The position numbers and the translations under genes were made by a program. Source: SZUA-430 sp044375275 (GTDB lineage Bacteria > Pseudomonadota > Alphaproteobacteria > Micropepsales > Micropepsaceae). Taken from it: a DNA stretch of 24,789 nucleotides. Where the stretch lies: contig JBILMZ010000019.1 in the NCBI GenBank assembly GCA_044375275.1, positions 1 through 24,789 on the forward strand. The letters are read 5' to 3'. The notes beneath the pieces were generated by a model, which searched no databases, had not been told where the DNA came from, and saw only the letters and a list, made by a program, of their open reading frames with translations. Below are positions 7,047 to 13,976 of this stretch, piece after piece (within the stretch, counting starts at the first letter, position 1; each line of letters begins with the position of its first letter).

Positions 7047-7920
7047 CGGCAGCCTTTGCCTGCAAGGCCAGCACATTATCGGCGGCGGCGCGGATCGCTT
7101 CGTTCACGCGCCGCTTCTCATTCCAGGGCAGGAAGTGGCTCTGGTCGTGAATTTGCAGCACCGAGAGCTTTGCTGCGCTCGTGAACCGGCTGCGCATGTA
7201 CGCGACGTTTGCGTAGGGAACGAGATCATCTGCCGTGCCATGGAGCACAAACACGGGTGCGCTGATGGTGCCCAGCAGAGGTTCCATCTGGTGGAGTTCG
7301 GCTTCGAGCGCGATGATCTCGCGATTGGCATTGCGGATCGCGCGCGGGAGCATGGCCACGATGGGCCAGGCATCGCCGACATTCTGGATCCAGGGAACAT
7401 CTTCCTGTGCCGGGTCGAGTGAGCCGGCGAGGATGACGAGCGCGGCTGTCCTGCGGGGATGATCCGCGGCAAAGCGGGCGATGACGGGGCCGCCAAGCGA
7501 GTGTCCGACGAGAATGGCGGGTTCCAGCTTCAGCGCGGACGCCAATTGTGCCACGGCGTCGGCCTGTGCAGCGAGGGAGGTGACGGCGTCGTCCGGGCCG
7601 CTTTTGCCAAAGCCCGGGCGGTCGATCGCGATGAAGCGCATGCCTTTCGGGACTGTGGTCATGTAGTCGATCCACCCCATCGCTTCGCCCGGCGTACCGT
7701 GAACGAAGATGACGGGTTGCCCCCTTTCATCTCCTGCATCCAGGTAGCTCAGCGCCTCTCCTGAACTGAGAAGGATGCTGCGGCGCATCTGTGCGTCGTG
7801 CAGGGCCGGGTTGGTCGTGGCTGGTCCCGGAACAGCGCAGCCAGCCGTCACAGCCATAGTGCCCAGCGCGAGCGAGCGCCGCACCAGCCTGAGCATGAGT
7901 GATGTGTGCTGTCGCAGCAT
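7036..7920 (-). CDS. Alpha/beta hydrolase, probable lipoprotein
   Basis: A 294-aa hydrolase with a full catalytic triad: Ser141 in GHSLGG, Asp231 in HGTADDLVPY, His262 in DQSHFLPW, plus the oxyanion motif HGTPG. The N-terminus is basic then hydrophobic and ends in VTAGC with Cys28, a passable lipobox, so it is probably exported and lipid-anchored. Another start at residue 9 (MLRLVRRSL) would give the same signal. It is the first gene of the four-gene minus-strand set and lies downstream of a terminator-like hairpin closing the cheYZ unit. An esterase or lipase acting on periplasmic lipids is likely; the exact substrate is unknown. Confidence 0.83.
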   Translation of the reverse strand: MLRQHTSLMLRLVRRSLALGTMAVTAGCAVPGPATTNPALHDAQMRRSILLSSGEALSYLDAGDERGQPVIFVHGTPGEAMGWIDYMTTVPKGMRFIAIDRPGFGKSGPDDAVTSLAAQADAVAQLASALKLEPAILVGHSLGGPVIARFAADHPRRTAALVILAGSLDPAQEDVPWIQNVGDAWPIVAMLPRAIRNANREIIALEAELHQMEPLLGTISAPVFVLHGTADDLVPYANVAYMRSRFTSAAKLSVLQIHDQSHFLPWNEKRRVNEAIRAAADNVLALQAKAADGE

Positions 7921-7980
7921 CTGTCCGATCGACCTGAACCCGGTGGACCGTTATTGGGTGAGAGTGCCCCAAAATGCAAG

Positions 7981-8003
7981 AAGCGGCCCCGATGGGACCG
8001 CTT
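7981..8003 (-). terminator. Hairpin terminator after cheZ
   Basis: AAGCGG and CCGCTT form a 6-bp outer stem, followed by one C-A mismatch and a CCC/GGG inner stem with a GAT loop. On the minus strand the hairpin is followed by CTTGCATTTT, a modest U-tract. It lies 25 bases past the cheZ stop and before the hydrolase operon, so it separates the two units. Confidence 0.6.
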
Positions 8004-8027
8004 CAGGGGATTTTCTGCTGTACCAGC

Positions 8028-8810
8028 TTACTTGAAGAGCTGGTCGATGTCGTCCTGCGAGGCCGGGCCATTGGGAAGCGCGGCCACCTCGTTGGCGTCG
8101 CCGTGCTCTCCGTTCAGGAGGCGATCAATGTCGTCCTGCGCCACGCCTTCACCGTCCTTGGCGGGGCCGTTGAGCAGGTGTCCATCGGGCTTCGACTCGA
8201 TGTGCTGCTGGACGATCTTCTCGGCGTCCTGGGCTGTGATGCCCCAGATCTCGATCATCGCGTTTACGCGTGTCTCGAGGTAGCGCAACGTGTTGACGAC
8301 CTTCGTCATGCGCTGGCCGGTGAGGTCCTGGAACGAACAGGCCATCAGCAGGTTGGTGCCCAGTTCTTCGAGCTCGTTGCAGAGCGGGTCTTCGATGCCC
8401 TTGTCCCTGCACTCCTGGGCGATCGCGAGAACGCGTTCGGCGGAGGACAGGATTTCCGCGGCAGCCTTTTCCGTGGACTTGACCACGTGGTCGAGTTCCT
8501 CGGTGGCGGTGACTATGCGGTTGTTGCCAGGGCCTTCCGGCCTGATCGAGGCGATTTCCTTGCGCGTCTGCGCAATGGAGGCTGCCATGGTCTCGAGTTC
8601 GCGACGCAGCACATCCATGCTGGACGCGCTGATTGTTTCCGCGAGCGAACCCTTGAGGAACTCGATGGCGCTCAGGACGCGGTCGGTGTCGTTGGAACGG
8701 ACGCGACGGGCGAACTCGTTCAGGAAGGCCTGGCCACGTGGTGTTTCGCGCACGGCTCTCTCAAGCGCGTCGAAGTAATCCGGGGTCTGTTCAAGGGGAA
8801 GAGCTGACAT
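8028..8810 (-). CDS. cheZ: Protein phosphatase CheZ
   Basis: Dephosphorylates CheY-P and so shortens the motor-switching signal. At 260 aa it is longer than the E. coli form (214 aa). The catalytic helix is recognisable as ACSFQDLTGQRMTKVVNTL, with Asp162 and Gln166 matching the acidic residue and the catalytic Gln of CheZ. A long helical hairpin (about 45-190) fits the four-helix bundle dimer. The C-terminal tail carries two copies of a CheY-docking-like peptide, AQDDIDRLLNG at 224-234 and SQDDIDQLFK at 251-260, closely resembling the FliM N-terminal CheY-binding sequence. It follows cheY by 11 bases and ends at a hairpin terminator. Confidence 0.9.
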   Translation of the reverse strand: MSALPLEQTPDYFDALERAVRETPRGQAFLNEFARRVRSNDTDRVLSAIEFLKGSLAETISASSMDVLRRELETMAASIAQTRKEIASIRPEGPGNNRIVTATEELDHVVKSTEKAAAEILSSAERVLAIAQECRDKGIEDPLCNELEELGTNLLMACSFQDLTGQRMTKVVNTLRYLETRVNAMIEIWGITAQDAEKIVQQHIESKPDGHLLNGPAKDGEGVAQDDIDRLLNGEHGDANEVAALPNGPASQDDIDQLFK

Positions 8811-8821
8811 GGTCGTGTGCC

Positions 8822-9199
8822 TCAGTTCGGCTTGGCAGGCGTCATGACGGCGTTGATCTTCTGCTGCAGCGTGGCCGCATTGAACGGCTTGACGATGTAG
8901 TTGTCGACGCCAGCCTTCTTTGCGGCGATGACGTTGTCGGTCTTGGATTCGGCCGTGACCATGATGAAGGGCGTTGCCTTCAGCTTATCGTCTGCGCGCA
9001 CCTGCTTGAGCAGGTCGTAGCCGGTCATCGGTTCCATGTTCCAGTCCGAGATCACGAGACCGTAGTGGACCTGGCGCAGTTTCTGGAGAGCGTCGCCGCC
9101 GTCCGAGGCCTCGTCAATGTCGGTATAGCCAATCTGCGTCAGCAGGTTGCGAATGATGCGGCGCATCGTGCTGTAGTCATCGACAACGAGTACTTTCAT
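8822..9199 (-). CDS. cheY: Chemotaxis response regulator CheY
   Basis: A stand-alone 125-aa receiver domain. The acidic pair lies in VLVVDDYSTMRR, the phosphorylated Asp in LVISDWNMEPMTG, the switch Thr in IMVTAES, and the conserved Lys in YIVKPF. Single-domain length and near-identity to classic CheY motifs support a flagellar motor role rather than a two-component transcription factor. It is the first gene of a two-gene unit with cheZ; no cheA, receptor or other chemotaxis genes are in the window, so the kinase is encoded elsewhere. Confidence 0.95.
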   Translation of the reverse strand: MKVLVVDDYSTMRRIIRNLLTQIGYTDIDEASDGGDALQKLRQVHYGLVISDWNMEPMTGYDLLKQVRADDKLKATPFIMVTAESKTDNVIAAKKAGVDNYIVKPFNAATLQQKINAVMTPAKPN

Positions 9200-9243
9200 G
9201 GAACACCCCGAGCAGCGTTTTGGTTATCTGGACGCTTTCGAGA

Positions 9244-9280
9244 ACCATAAACCACGAGCCGTTTCAGATTGGTTGATGGT
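9244..9280. promoter_or_regulatory. Long inverted repeat between cheY and dgoA
   Basis: ACCATAAACCA at 9244-9254 and TGGTTGATGGT at 9270-9280 are reverse complements at 10 of 11 positions, separated by 15 bases. It sits in the 150-base divergent region, 45 bases from the cheY start and 70 from the aldolase start, so it could be a regulator site or form a hairpin in a leader transcript. No regulator gene is adjacent. It is called on symmetry alone. Confidence 0.45.
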
Positions 9281-9349
9281 CTGCTAGGGTAGGCGAATGC
9301 GAATCTCATTGCCCCATGGTTATCGATACGTAAAAACGGGACACAATGC

Positions 9350-9991
9350 ATGATGACGGTGCTTCTTTCCGAGGCTCTGGCTGATGTTCCCGTCGTTGCG
9401 GTGCTGCGGGGGCTTGAGCCAACGCGGGCTGCGGGCGTGGCTGGTGCGCTTGTGCGCGCCGGCGTGCGCGTGATGGAGGTGACCCTGAACAGCGACGGCG
9501 CCCTGGACGCCATCCGGCGGATGCGCGCGGCTGTCCCGGGCGGCATTGTGGTCGGTGCGGGAACCGTGTTGCGACCGGCTGAAGTCACTGATGCCAAGGC
9601 GGCGGGCGCTGCCTTTCTTGTCATGCCGAATCTTGATCCTGCCGTGATGGCTGCGGGTGTCGAAGCTGACCTGCCGCTGATGCCGGGCGTGATGACACCG
9701 TCCGAGGCGTTTGCGGCCGTGGCGATGGGTGCCAGCGTGCTGAAGCTCTTTCCGGCCGAGGTGGTCGGTCCTGCGGGTCTCAAGGCGCTGCGTGCGGTAC
9801 TGCCGCGACGCATGGCGCCGATCTATGCGGTGGGTGGCGTCGATGTTCACACGATGGCATCGTGGGTGGAGGCTGGTGCCGACGGGTTCGGCATTGGCGG
9901 AAGCCTGTTCAAGCCGGGCTTTGACGACGAGGCCGTATTCGTGCGCGCGCGTGCGCTGGTTGAGGCCTGCAAGACGGCGTTTGGAAAGTGA
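9350..9991 (+). CDS. dgoA: 2-dehydro-3-deoxy-6-phosphogalactonate aldolase-like (KDPG/KDPGal family)
   Basis: A class I aldolase of 213 aa that splits a 2-keto-3-deoxy-6-phospho sugar acid to pyruvate and glyceraldehyde-3-phosphate. The catalytic Glu43 lies in RVMEVTLNSDG and the Schiff-base Lys132 in SVLKLFPAEVVGPAGLKALRAVLP. The stretch PAEVVGPAGLKALRAVLP and the EVTLNS motif resemble the galactonate branch (DgoA) more than the gluconate branch (Eda), but substrate choice is not certain. Two tandem ATGs start the gene. The stop shares one base with the ATG of the next gene, so an SDR enzyme is made with it, possibly for oxidising the sugar upstream in the same route. Confidence 0.85.
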   Translation: MMTVLLSEALADVPVVAVLRGLEPTRAAGVAGALVRAGVRVMEVTLNSDGALDAIRRMRAAVPGGIVVGAGTVLRPAEVTDAKAAGAAFLVMPNLDPAVMAAGVEADLPLMPGVMTPSEAFAAVAMGASVLKLFPAEVVGPAGLKALRAVLPRRMAPIYAVGGVDVHTMASWVEAGADGFGIGGSLFKPGFDDEAVFVRARALVEACKTAFGK

Positions 9992-10845
9992 TGACGATGA
10001 AAGACAAGATTGTTGTTGTGACCGGCGGGACGGATGGCATCGGCAAGGTGACCGCCCGCGAACTGGCGACGCTGGGTGCGCATGTGACGATCATCGGGCG
10101 GAATGCAGCCAAGGGGGACACGGTGTTGCGCGAGGTGCGGGCGCAGACCGGGAACGAGCATGTGGACTTCCTGCTGGCGGACCTGTCCACCCGGCGTGGT
10201 GTGCTGCAGGCGGGGTCGGCATTGAACGAGCGCTTTGGGCACATCGATGTGCTGGTGAACAATGCCGGCGCGATGTTCCAGTCGCGGCAGCTTAGCGCTG
10301 ACGGGATCGAGATGACCCTCGCCCTCAATCATCTGGGCTATTTCCACCTGACCTCGCAGGTGATCGGGCTGCTCAAGGAGGCGGACCAGGGTCGTGTCGT
10401 GAACGTGGCTTCGGCGGCGCATGTGGGCGCGAAGCTGGACCTGTCCGACCTGCAGATCGAGCGCAATTATTCGGGCTGGACGGCCTATTCCCGTTCGAAG
10501 CTTGCGAACATCCATTTCACGCATGAGCTGGCGCGGCGGCTTGAGGGCACGCGAGTCACGGCCAACTGCCTGCATCCGGGTTTTGTTGCGTCAGCCTTCG
10601 GGAACAACAATGGCGGCTTCTTTCGCCTGCTGTTCGGGCTGGCAAAGCGCGTGGCGGCGATACCGGAGAACGAGGGAGCGAAGACAAGCCTGCACCTGGC
10701 GACGGCGCCTGGACTGAGGCTCGTCACCGGCAAGTATTTCGACAAGTGCAAAGAGGTTCAGTCCTCGCCGGCCTCGTATGATGAAGCGGTCGAACGGGAA
10801 TTGTGGGAGCGCAGCGAGGTGCTCTGCGGCTCACCCTTCAAATAG
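9991..10845 (+). CDS. Short-chain dehydrogenase/reductase
   Basis: A 284-aa classical SDR, with the cofactor motif VTGGTDGIGK near the N-terminus, NNAGAM in the middle, and the catalytic YSRSK (Tyr-x-x-x-Lys) with a Ser-containing strand NVASAAHVG before it. The layout with HPGFVASAFG and a long C-terminal part resembles retinol-dehydrogenase/WW-oxidoreductase-like SDRs that act on lipophilic or bulky alcohols. Start at the ATG that overlaps the aldolase stop by one base; an ATG six bases later is an alternative. Despite the coupling, the family resemblance does not point clearly to sugars. The 3' end overlaps the convergent ABA4-like gene by 15 bases. Confidence 0.88.
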   Translation: MTMKDKIVVVTGGTDGIGKVTARELATLGAHVTIIGRNAAKGDTVLREVRAQTGNEHVDFLLADLSTRRGVLQAGSALNERFGHIDVLVNNAGAMFQSRQLSADGIEMTLALNHLGYFHLTSQVIGLLKEADQGRVVNVASAAHVGAKLDLSDLQIERNYSGWTAYSRSKLANIHFTHELARRLEGTRVTANCLHPGFVASAFGNNNGGFFRLLFGLAKRVAAIPENEGAKTSLHLATAPGLRLVTGKYFDKCKEVQSSPASYDEAVERELWERSEVLCGSPFK

Positions 10846-11295
10846 GCTGAAGCCGCTCTTGCCTGTCAGGCCGCGGATCATGATGTAGGCGAGAAGCCCG
10901 ATCGGCCCGACCAGAAGCGTGAGCACCAGGCAGGGTATCAGCATCAGGTGGTTCATGCCGACGCGCTGCGCGTCGCGCGCTTCCCAGGCGCCGACGAAAA
11001 GGTCGAACACGATGTAGTGCGACCAGGCGGCGACCAGGGCCATCTCGACCGTGAAGAGTTTCATGAGACCTTCAAGGGAGGAGAACCCTGCTCCTTCCGG
11101 CGCCGGCATTGAGAGTGCCGTTGCGAGCAGCCATGCATAGGTCACGCCGAGAATGAGCGGCATCATCACCGAGTGCACGAGTGTCTCGGTGATCCGCGCG
11201 TGCGGCAGCAAGATCATCAGGGCCCAGAACGGGAGGATCCCGAGGTTGAGCGCGAGATACATGGTCGACGGCGAGATTTCTGGCAGTGCTGGCAT
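10831..11295 (-). CDS. ABA4-like (DUF4281) membrane protein
   Basis: A 154-aa protein with about four membrane segments: LALNLGILPFWALMILLP, a second near MMPLILGVTYAWLLATALS, a third leading to AAWSHYIVFDLFVGAWEARDAQR, and a last at LMLIPCLVLTLLVGPIGLLAYIM. The HYIVFDLFVGxW, DAQR and PCLxLTxxxGPxGLLxY patterns are the signature of the ABA4-like family, whose plant member is needed for neoxanthin formation from violaxanthin. The role of bacterial members is unknown. It is the last gene of a minus-strand set with a flavin monooxygenase and an epoxide hydrolase-like enzyme, 69 bases after the latter. Confidence 0.8.
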   Translation of the reverse strand: MPALPEISPSTMYLALNLGILPFWALMILLPHARITETLVHSVMMPLILGVTYAWLLATALSMPAPEGAGFSSLEGLMKLFTVEMALVAAWSHYIVFDLFVGAWEARDAQRVGMNHLMLIPCLVLTLLVGPIGLLAYIMIRGLTGKSGFSLFEG

Positions 11296-11364
11296 TGGAT
11301 CGGACCCTGGCGAAGCAGATGCCGATTATAGCGGGCCGGGCAGGTTGCCGCAAAAGGGGCCTCG

Positions 11365-12327
11365 TTAACCGAAACGGCGCTTGAGCCAGCCTGTCATTGC
11401 GCGGTTGAGTTCCGCTGGCTGCTCGGACTGTGTCCAGTGCCCGCAGTTCCTGATCATGTGTTTCTCGAGATCAGGAACGAATGCCTCCATGCCGTCGGCC
11501 AAGGACGGGCGCAGCACGATGTCGTTTTCCGCCATCACCATCAGCGCCGGACATTCGACCCGCTGCGGAACATTTTCCATGATGTGCCAGTTGCGGGTGA
11601 AGTTGCGGTACCAGTTGATGCCGCCGGTGAAGCCCGTGCGGGTGAACATCTTCACGAAGTGCGCATGCTCCTCGGTCGTGTGCAACTGGGCGCCAGGCCA
11701 GAGGCTTTCGTCCGATTGCAGGGCGGTGACGAGCCCGAGGTTGCGCTGCTCGGCAGGCAGCTTGTCGAACTCGGCGATGGTCATGGACGACTTGCGATAG
11801 AAGAAGCGCAGCGTCTTGCCCGTGTCGGCGGCGAGGATGGCGTCTGCGGGGCCAGGCTTCTGGAAGAAGACGATGTACATGTCCTCGCCGTAGGCAGCGC
11901 GCATCAGGGCGATCGGGTCCATGGGCGCGCGCGGCAGGAAGGGCGTGTTCACGCCGATGACGCCCGCGACCCGCGTCGGGTGAAGCTGCGGCATGGCCCA
12001 GGCGACCATGCCGCCCCAGTCGTGGCCCACAAAGACGGCCTTGTCGATCTTCAGGTGATCGAGCAGCCCGACGAGATCGCCCGTCAGGTGCTGGATGTCA
12101 TAGGTATCGATGGCGTCAGGGCCTTTCGTGAAGCCATAGCCGCGCTGGTCGGGTGCGATGGCGCGGAAGCCGGCGGCCGCGAGCGCGGGGATCTGATGGC
12201 GCCAGGCATAACCCAGTTCCGGGAAGCCGTGGCACATGACGACGGGGACACCACTTCCCTGCTCGAACCATGCCAGCCTGATGCCGTTTACCTGCGCGTA
12301 GTGAGGTTCGTTCCAGTTCACGCTCAT
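11365..12327 (-). CDS. Epoxide hydrolase-like alpha/beta hydrolase
   Basis: A 320-aa protein of the soluble epoxide hydrolase branch. It has the oxyanion motif HGFPE (33-37), RAIAPDQRGYGF, and the nucleophile elbow VGHDWGG with Asp103 where esterases have Ser. The C-terminal IRNCGHWTQSEQP supplies the catalytic His. Lid-region tyrosines in MYIVFFQKPG and GGINWYRNFTRNW are where these enzymes place the epoxide-polarising pair. Expected reaction is hydrolysis of an epoxide to a vicinal diol, though haloalkane or fluoroacetate dehalogenases share the Asp nucleophile. It starts 24 bases after the flavin monooxygenase stop, so epoxidation followed by hydrolysis is a natural reading. Confidence 0.85.
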   Translation of the reverse strand: MSVNWNEPHYAQVNGIRLAWFEQGSGVPVVMCHGFPELGYAWRHQIPALAAAGFRAIAPDQRGYGFTKGPDAIDTYDIQHLTGDLVGLLDHLKIDKAVFVGHDWGGMVAWAMPQLHPTRVAGVIGVNTPFLPRAPMDPIALMRAAYGEDMYIVFFQKPGPADAILAADTGKTLRFFYRKSSMTIAEFDKLPAEQRNLGLVTALQSDESLWPGAQLHTTEEHAHFVKMFTRTGFTGGINWYRNFTRNWHIMENVPQRVECPALMVMAENDIVLRPSLADGMEAFVPDLEKHMIRNCGHWTQSEQPAELNRAMTGWLKRRFG

Positions 12328-12351
12328 GTCTCGTGTTTCCGGTTTCAGGTT

Positions 12352-13830
12352 TCAGGTTGCGGATGCAACGAGGCCGAGGCGTGCGAGCATCTCGTCACGC
12401 GCAGGGCCGAGCTTTGGCGGATAGAGGCTGGCCTTCGACGATTTCGGCTTCAGCCACATCCAGAAGATTTTCGCCATGACGACCGGGTTCTTCAGAAAGA
12501 CTGTCGGCGCTTCCAGCATGTGGAACGTCTTGAGGATGGCACGATACACGTCGAGATGGCTCCGCGTAGCGGGACCGATGGCATCCTCGGCGAAACTGCG
12601 GATCAGGCGTGATTTCAGGCTCGGGCGATAACCCGCCTTCTGCTCGTTCTGCGCCCTGCGGATGGCGCCCTGGTCCTGCTTCACGATCGAGTCCCAGTAG
12701 GGGCGGATTTCCTTGCGCGTTTCCGTTTCGAACAGGATCGCACGTTCGCGCGGGTCCTGCGTACGGTCAAGCACGCCGGCCAGGATATGCGCATGCATCA
12801 CCGACAGGGAACAGCCGCGCCCATAGAGCGGGTTCGTGCGGATGGCGGCATCGCCGACGGCAAAGAAATTCAGCGCCTGGGGCTGGTCGCCTTTCGCGTA
12901 TTCACGCCAGACATTGAACAGGTTGCCCATGCCGAAGACCTTGGTCACGGGTTCGGCCCGGTCCGGTGCGATCCAGCGTGCGGTGCCCGGAATCTCGTTG
13001 CAGATCCTGTCGAAGGTTTCCGGGTTGAAGGTCGCCGTGCGTAGCTTCGATTCAATTTCGGGGACAGCCAGCGTGATGGAGAAGTGCCGGTTGTCCGCCG
13101 CAAACACGCCGAACTTGATGTAGCCGAGGTCACCGGCCCCCGGAACATTGTCGCGCAGTGGTTCGCTCTGCCCCGGCTTCAGCCGGTAATGCCGCGTGAA
13201 ATAGAGGATGCCGGCGGGGTGGCGCTCTTCCTCGATACGGGCTCCCGCGCCGCGCAGCTCATCCGTCAGCAGGGAGTTGCGACCGCAGCAGTCAATGACG
13301 AGGTCTGCGAGGCGCTCCGTGGGTGGCGTCGTGTCGGTTTCGGCGTTGACGCCCATGACCTCGATCGCGTCTTCCGTCTTGTGGGTCACGAGTGTCTTCA
13401 CCCTGACGCCTGTCTCGAAAGTCACGCCTGGCAGACGCTCGACATAGGCCCGCATCACATGCTCAAGCGTCGTGCGCCGCGAGAACAGGAACGCCATTTC
13501 CCGGTCGCCCATGTCCGGCTGATAGCGCCCGCGCAGCTGGGGCGGCAGGCTTTCCTCAAAACCGATCTCGCGTGCGCCGGCGGCGAGCAGCATTTCATGC
13601 AGCCGTGGGTGCTTCTGGCGAATCAGGGAGACCAGGCATCCGAGGAACACATGGCTGTGGCGCAGTTGCGTCACGCCCTTGCGCTCCCAGTCCCCGAACG
13701 CGGCTTCCACATCCATGGAGGGCGGCGGGTCACGGTCCAGAATGGTGATTTTCCGGCCTTCCCGGGCCAGGGCCATGGCTGATCCGAGGCCCCCAATCCC
13801 GGCCCCCACGATGATGATGCTTTCAGCCAT
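12352..13830 (-). CDS. FAD-dependent monooxygenase
   Basis: A 492-aa flavoprotein, started at MAESIIIVGAGIGGLGSA, where a GAAGG site lies upstream; an in-frame ATG at 13869 would add 13 residues without a ribosome site. The N-terminal dinucleotide fold (GAGIGG, then a strand ending in LDRD) and the later GDAAIRTNPLYGRGCSLSVMHA motif place it with group A aromatic-hydroxylase/squalene-epoxidase-like flavin enzymes. The middle DLVIDCCGRNS replaces the usual DASGxxS. The C-terminal 120 residues are helical and basic, with no close counterpart I recognise. First gene of a set with an epoxide hydrolase-like protein and an ABA4-like membrane protein; the substrate is unknown and probably lipophilic. 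Confidence 0.82.
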   Translation of the reverse strand: MAESIIIVGAGIGGLGSAMALAREGRKITILDRDPPPSMDVEAAFGDWERKGVTQLRHSHVFLGCLVSLIRQKHPRLHEMLLAAGAREIGFEESLPPQLRGRYQPDMGDREMAFLFSRRTTLEHVMRAYVERLPGVTFETGVRVKTLVTHKTEDAIEVMGVNAETDTTPPTERLADLVIDCCGRNSLLTDELRGAGARIEEERHPAGILYFTRHYRLKPGQSEPLRDNVPGAGDLGYIKFGVFAADNRHFSITLAVPEIESKLRTATFNPETFDRICNEIPGTARWIAPDRAEPVTKVFGMGNLFNVWREYAKGDQPQALNFFAVGDAAIRTNPLYGRGCSLSVMHAHILAGVLDRTQDPRERAILFETETRKEIRPYWDSIVKQDQGAIRRAQNEQKAGYRPSLKSRLIRSFAEDAIGPATRSHLDVYRAILKTFHMLEAPTVFLKNPVVMAKIFWMWLKPKSSKASLYPPKLGPARDEMLARLGLVASAT

Positions 13831-13976
13831 TTCTTCGGCTACCTTCAAACCTGCGGATTTCCCCAACACATCTAAACGAAAGCGATGACAAGTCGAGATG
13901 GTCGGGCGAATGACGCAAAAGTTAGTTGCCGGGAGGCGTCTCCTGTCTTCTTCCTTTACGGGTTGAGGGTGTTTTC

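Noticed and set aside
6208..7422. A 404-codon plus-strand frame opposite the ATP-grasp, DedA and hydrolase genes
   Set aside because: It crosses three genes with recognisable motifs on the other strand, and its product is low in complexity, with runs of Arg, Ala and Ser.
7974..8807. A 277-codon plus-strand frame opposite cheZ
   Set aside because: It covers cheZ almost exactly and includes the terminator region; the CheZ active-site helix on the minus strand is decisive.
9200..9243. Possible CtrA-type cell-cycle site near the cheY start
   Set aside because: AACCATAAACC in this area shares a few bases with the CtrA half-site, but the paired TTAA-N7-TTAA form is absent.
9321..9328. TATCGATA palindrome upstream of the aldolase gene
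   Set aside because: An 8-base palindrome alone is too short to call a site; it may matter only if it recurs upstream of related genes.
11437..12612. A 391-codon plus-strand frame opposite the epoxide hydrolase gene
   Set aside because: The minus-strand protein has a complete catalytic set; the plus-strand product resembles nothing and runs over the gap into the next gene.
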